64,000 bases of DNA, taken from contig NZ_CP115483.1 of the NCBI RefSeq assembly GCF_027627455.1, forward strand, positions 992,001 through 1,056,000. The letters are read 5' to 3'. The first letter of the stretch is position 1; the number at the start of each line of letters is the position of its first letter. This document shows, one piece after another, positions 61,446 to 64,000 of the stretch. The notes beneath the pieces are model-generated. The model saw only the letters and a list, made by a program, of their open reading frames with translations, was not told the DNA's origin and did not search any database. Source of the stretch: Sphingobacterium sp. SYP-B4668 (lineage in GTDB: Bacteria > Bacteroidota > Bacteroidia > Sphingobacteriales > Sphingobacteriaceae). Made by a program: the position numbers and the translations under genes.

Positions 61446-62351
61446 TTACATCCATCTTTTTCTTTTAAACCAATAATAAATCAATACTGCTACAAATACC
61501 ATTATCAGAAGTGATAGCGGGTAGCCATAATACCACTCCAACTCGGGCATATTCTTGAAATTCATCCCGTACACTCCAGCGATGAATGTTAGCGGCATGA
61601 AGAATACCGATATGATCGTCAAGGTGCGCATGATTTCGTTAGTGTGGTTGGACTCTATGTTGAAATATACGGAGAGGAGCTGACTAGTATTTTCACTAAG
61701 GTTACGATATAGTGTGGATGTCCGCACATAGAGGTCTCTCAGGTCTTGTGTATAAATATTCTTGTACTCAGGCATATGGAAGTAATCCACAATATCTTTG
61801 CACAGGGCCAATATATTTCGAATCACATCAATCTGCCGCTTAAGATAATACAGCCGTTTTAAGAAAGGTTTTCTCTTGCTGTGTAGGAAGACAATCTCCT
61901 CGTATTCATCTAGGCGTTCGTTGAGTTCTGTGATGACTAGATTCTCAAATGTTTTCAACGACTCCGAAGTGATGAAATTAATAAGGCTTTTTGTATTGCT
62001 GAATTTTTTGTTTGTGCGATCCGCCCTTTTTATGTTATTAAGGTATTGTATTTCATTGCGGTGTACCGTAATGATGAATTTTTCATTAAAGAATATGGAA
62101 ACTCGGTCGGTAATCTCGGTCAATGTGTCTGAGGTCTCCTCAAATTTTTGAGGAATGGAACGAATGATTAAGAAATGATAAGTTTCGAATTCTTCTATTT
62201 TAGGAAGGTGCCCTACTTCAAGACAGTCTTTTATAGAAGCTTCATGAAGATTGTATTGAGTGGCTAGGTCCTTAAAATCTTCTCGAGTCGGATTAGTAAT
62301 GTCTATCCATATGTATGGAAGTTTTTCATCCTCTATCAGTATTTCTGTCAT
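61446..62351 (-). CDS. corA: Magnesium/cobalt transporter CorA
   Basis: A 301-residue CorA-type channel. A large N-terminal cytoplasmic domain (1-235) with long helices (LNERLDEYEEIVFLHSKRK...) precedes two C-terminal membrane helices. The pore signature reads FIAGVYGMNFKNMPEL (GMN), and the C-terminus is the basic KRKRWM ring. Pentameric Mg2+ import with Mg2+-dependent gating is the family function. The loop ends in PELEW rather than the E. coli MPEL, as is usual for the Thermotoga-like branch. It is convergent with tsaB with zero spacing and no visible terminator hairpin. Confidence 0.95.
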   Translation of the reverse strand: MTEILIEDEKLPYIWIDITNPTREDFKDLATQYNLHEASIKDCLEVGHLPKIEEFETYHFLIIRSIPQKFEETSDTLTEITDRVSIFFNEKFIITVHRNEIQYLNNIKRADRTNKKFSNTKSLINFITSESLKTFENLVITELNERLDEYEEIVFLHSKRKPFLKRLYYLKRQIDVIRNILALCKDIVDYFHMPEYKNIYTQDLRDLYVRTSTLYRNLSENTSQLLSVYFNIESNHTNEIMRTLTIISVFFMPLTFIAGVYGMNFKNMPELEWYYGYPLSLLIMVFVAVLIYYWFKRKRWM

Positions 62352-62414
62352 ATCGGAGATAATTGTTTGTACAAGATAATGACGATGCTGTGATTATGCA
62401 AATAATCGGTCATT

Positions 62415-62445
62415 AAAAAAGGCTAGTCTTTTTGACTAACCTTTT
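62415..62445 (-). terminator. Intrinsic terminator of the OmpH-like gene
   Basis: On the minus strand AAAAGGTTAGTC - AAAAA - GACTAGCCTTTT, a 12-bp stem with one G-U wobble, then TTTTTT. On the plus strand the wobble would be a C-A mismatch, so the hairpin is meant for minus transcripts. 23 bp past the gene's stop. Confidence 0.82.
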
Positions 62446-62468
62446 GTTCGTAGGGTATTATCTTTTAC

Positions 62469-63077
62469 TTACTTCTTTGTCGCTTTGTACTCCTTGTTTA
62501 AGGCCTCAACAACTTCATTAGTAATTTCTAATTTAGCGTCTGCAAAAAGAACTGTAGGATTTGACTTAGAATAGGTCAATACCAATTTGTAACCTTTTTC
62601 AGAAGCGTGCTTCTTTAAGTATTCGGTAATGCTGTTGTATACATTGTTGAATTCGGTCGCTTCATCCTGTTGTATAGATGCCGAAGCATTCTGGTCCAAG
62701 CGACCTAGCTCATCTTGTTTACGGGCGAGTTTCTCTTCCGTTGCTTGACGCTCAGAAGCACTTAACGTGGCAGCTTTTTGTTGATAATCGGCAACTTCAC
62801 GTTGAAAAGCCTGACTTTTCGATTGTAAATCCGTTTGTGCTTTTTTCACTTTGGCTTCCATCTTGACTTTGATATCCTTGAAGTACTCGTACTTTTCAGA
62901 TAATGTATCCGCATTTATGTACACGATTTTTTCGGACGAGGAAGATGAGCTTTCCTTCGAAGCCGAAGAGTCTGTAGACCCTGTTGGTTTTGAAGCATTC
63001 TGATTACAAGAGATGGCAGCCGTTGCGATAATAACACCTAGTGTTGCTTTCGAAATAGTTGTTAAAAATTTATTCAT
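62469..63077 (-). CDS. OmpH/Skp-like periplasmic chaperone, predicted lipoprotein
   Basis: I prefer ATG at 63077 (202 residues, MNKFLTTISKATLG...); an in-frame ATG at 63095 adds 6 codons but would sit only about 5 bases from the transcription start predicted from the -7 box at 63107-63114. A signal with lipobox AAISC (Cys about 24) is followed by a Ser-rich linker. Then comes the OmpH domain: YINADTLSEKYEYFKDI, a long coiled coil (about 75-150, MEAKVKKAQTDLQ...EEKLARKQDEL) and the closing strand LVLTYSKSNPTVLFADAKLEIT (core VLTYSKSNPTVLFAD). Skp-like trimers hold unfolded outer-membrane proteins. A lipid anchor is unusual for Skp but known in Bacteroidota homologues. Confidence 0.88.
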   Translation of the reverse strand: MNKFLTTISKATLGVIIATAAISCNQNASKPTGSTDSSASKESSSSSSEKIVYINADTLSEKYEYFKDIKVKMEAKVKKAQTDLQSKSQAFQREVADYQQKAATLSASERQATEEKLARKQDELGRLDQNASASIQQDEATEFNNVYNSITEYLKKHASEKGYKLVLTYSKSNPTVLFADAKLEITNEVVEALNKEYKATKK

Positions 63078-63106
63078 TTGTTTTGTCGTTGTCATATTTG
63101 AAGTAA

Positions 63107-63114
63107 CAAACCTA
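63107..63114 (-). promoter_or_regulatory. Candidate -7 box of the OmpH-like gene
   Basis: TAGGTTTG on the minus strand, a match to TAnnTTTG, with the transcription start expected near 63100. That leaves a leader of about 23 bases to ATG 63077 and only about 5 to ATG 63095. No -33 TTG at standard spacing. Confidence 0.45.
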
Positions 63115-63222
63115 CTATAAAAAAATCAAAATCTTATTTTTAGATGATAATTCTCTTGAAAATATGTGTCAAATATCTTGTTGTTAGGGGTTTAGGTCGT
63201 GTTCGAAGGGGGGATTAATCAC

Positions 63223-63253
63223 TTGTAAATGTGGTTAAAATTTCGTATTTTTG
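63223..63253 (+). promoter_or_regulatory. Promoter of gyrB
   Basis: -33 TTG (63223-63225), 20-bp spacer, -7 TATTTTTG (63246-63253), full consensus. Predicted leader about 25 bases before the gyrB ATG at 63285. Confidence 0.8.
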
Positions 63254-63284
63254 AATATAGAACTAAATCATAGAATAATCTTAC

Positions 63285-64000
63285 ATGAGCGAAGAAAACA
63301 AGAATTTATCCACATACTCAGCCGACAATATTCAGGTATTAGAAGGTTTAGAAGCCGTGCGGAAACGCCCTTCCATGTATATTGGTGATACGGGTGTCAA
63401 GGGGTTACACCATTTGGTTTATGAAGTCGTTGATAACTCTATCGATGAGGCGGTTGCCGGATATTGTGACGATATATTGGTGACTATCCACGAAGGTAAC
63501 TCCATCTCTGTTCGGGATAATGGTCGTGGTATCCCAACAGGAATAAATAAAAAAGAAAACAAATCTGCATTGGAGCTTGTCATGACAGTGCTGCATGCAG
63601 GTGGTAAGTTTGATAAAGATACATATAAGGTTTCTGGAGGATTACATGGTGTCGGGGTATCTTGTGTGAATGCACTTTCTACGCTTCTGGTGGCGGAGGT
63701 AAGACGTGAGGGAAAAATATTCAAGCAGGAATACGAAAAAGGAAAACCAATGTATGACGTTAAAGAGATTGGAGAAAGTGACGAAACTGGTACTACAGTT
63801 ACGTTTCATCCAGATCCCGAAATCTTTACCCTTACAACGGTCTATAATTACGATACATTGGCTAACAGACTTCGTGAATTAGCCTTTTTGAATAAAGGTA
63901 TTCGTTTGGCAATTGTCGACGAAAGAGAGACATTGGATGATGGCTCTTTGAAAGGCGACGTATTCTTTTCTGAAGGAGGTTTACAGGAGTTTGTTGAATT
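63285..64000 (+). CDS. gyrB: DNA gyrase subunit B, 3' truncated by the window edge
   Basis: An open frame from ATG 63285 to the right edge (238 complete codons, no stop). The N-terminal GHKL ATPase domain is clear: [33 protein letters not shown] (catalytic Glu/Asn region), VRDNGRGIP and the [18 protein letters not shown]-lid motif, then [15 protein letters not shown]. GyrB drives ATP-dependent supercoiling with GyrA. ParE shares these motifs, but the [11 protein letters not shown] and KGLHHLV forms and the gene's location near rpmH-rnpA favour GyrB. A perfect DnaA box TTATCCACA falls in codons 8-10 (63306-63314). Confidence 0.95.
   Translation, partial: MSEENKNLSTYSADNIQVLEGLEAVRKRPSMYIGDTGVKGLHHLVYEVVDNSIDEAVAGYCDDILVTIHEGNSISVRDNGRGIPTGINKKENKSALELVMTVLHAGGKFDKDTYKVSGGLHGVGVSCVNALSTLLVAEVRREGKIFKQEYEKGKPMYDVKEIGESDETGTTVTFHPDPEIFTLTTVYNYDTLANRLRELAFLNKGIRLAIVDERETLDDGSLKGDVFFSEGGLQEFVE

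Noticed and set aside
1..64000. Prophage, insertion sequence, CRISPR-Cas, restriction or other defence island
   Set aside because: No integrase, transposase, cas, phage structural or restriction genes were recognised, and gene content is core throughout.

Overview
The window is a stretch of chromosome from a member of the Bacteroidota, most likely a Sphingobacteriaceae bacterium (Sphingobacterium/Pedobacter type). The basis is the gene content: a GLPGLI protein beside an outer-membrane beta-barrel receptor, Bacteroidota-type LptD, MraY, FtsL and FtsZ variants, an Hc1-like histone, a sigma factor/CarboxypepD-TonB membrane protein pair, and promoters of the -33 TTTG / -7 TAnnTTTG type instead of sigma-70 boxes. 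It is almost entirely core genome. I see no prophage, insertion sequence, CRISPR array or toxin-antitoxin locus.

Layout. 1-2.7 kb: the 3' part of an outer-membrane receptor and its GLPGLI partner. 2.7-10.1 kb: tex, tatA, a MATE exporter, a 2-oxoacid dehydrogenase E2 and cinA. 10.1-14.9 kb: envelope genes lptD, divergent from a peptidoglycan amidase and an MCE/MlaD lipid-transfer protein. 14.9-19.6 kb: a secreted S9 peptidase, then a creD / winged-helix regulator / membrane-protein module with a shared palindromic operator. 19.7-27 kb: tRNA-Leu, trigger factor, a hairpin-rich intergenic element, tamB and tsaD. 27-37 kb: a lipoprotein, a TonB, two glycosyltransferases flanking a flippase-like membrane protein, a membrane-anchored sphingomyelinase-like phosphodiesterase, an ECF sigma factor with a TonB-domain membrane partner, and a metallophosphoesterase lipoprotein overlapping a small outer-membrane-type protein. 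37-40.5 kb: lutB and aspS.

40.8-56.8 kb is the division and cell wall (dcw) cluster: mraZ, rsmH, ftsL-like, ftsI-type PBP, murE, mraY, murD, ftsW, murG, murC, ftsQ, ftsA, ftsZ. All are on the plus strand with little or no spacing. murF, murB and ddl are not in it. Together these genes make lipid II from UDP-MurNAc-tripeptide onward and build the divisome. A set of GTGG repeats spaced exactly 10 bp, the layout known for MraZ binding, precedes mraZ.

56.9-64 kb: the Hc1-like histone, a TIM-barrel isomerase, a NarL-type response regulator, mscL, rpmH-rnpA-yidD, tsaB, corA, an OmpH/Skp-like lipoprotein and the 5' part of gyrB. rpmH-rnpA-yidD and gyrB lie near the replication origin in many bacteria, so the right end may be origin-proximal, but dnaA is not present here.

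The most unusual observations are in non-coding DNA: a tamB reading frame whose membrane anchor lies upstream of any ATG/GTG/TTG; a roughly 215-bp intergenic element made of nested hairpins; very long perfect inverted repeats at convergent gene ends that overlap stop codons; twin palindromic operators around the creD module; and DnaA-box-like 9-mers upstream of mraZ and ftsZ.
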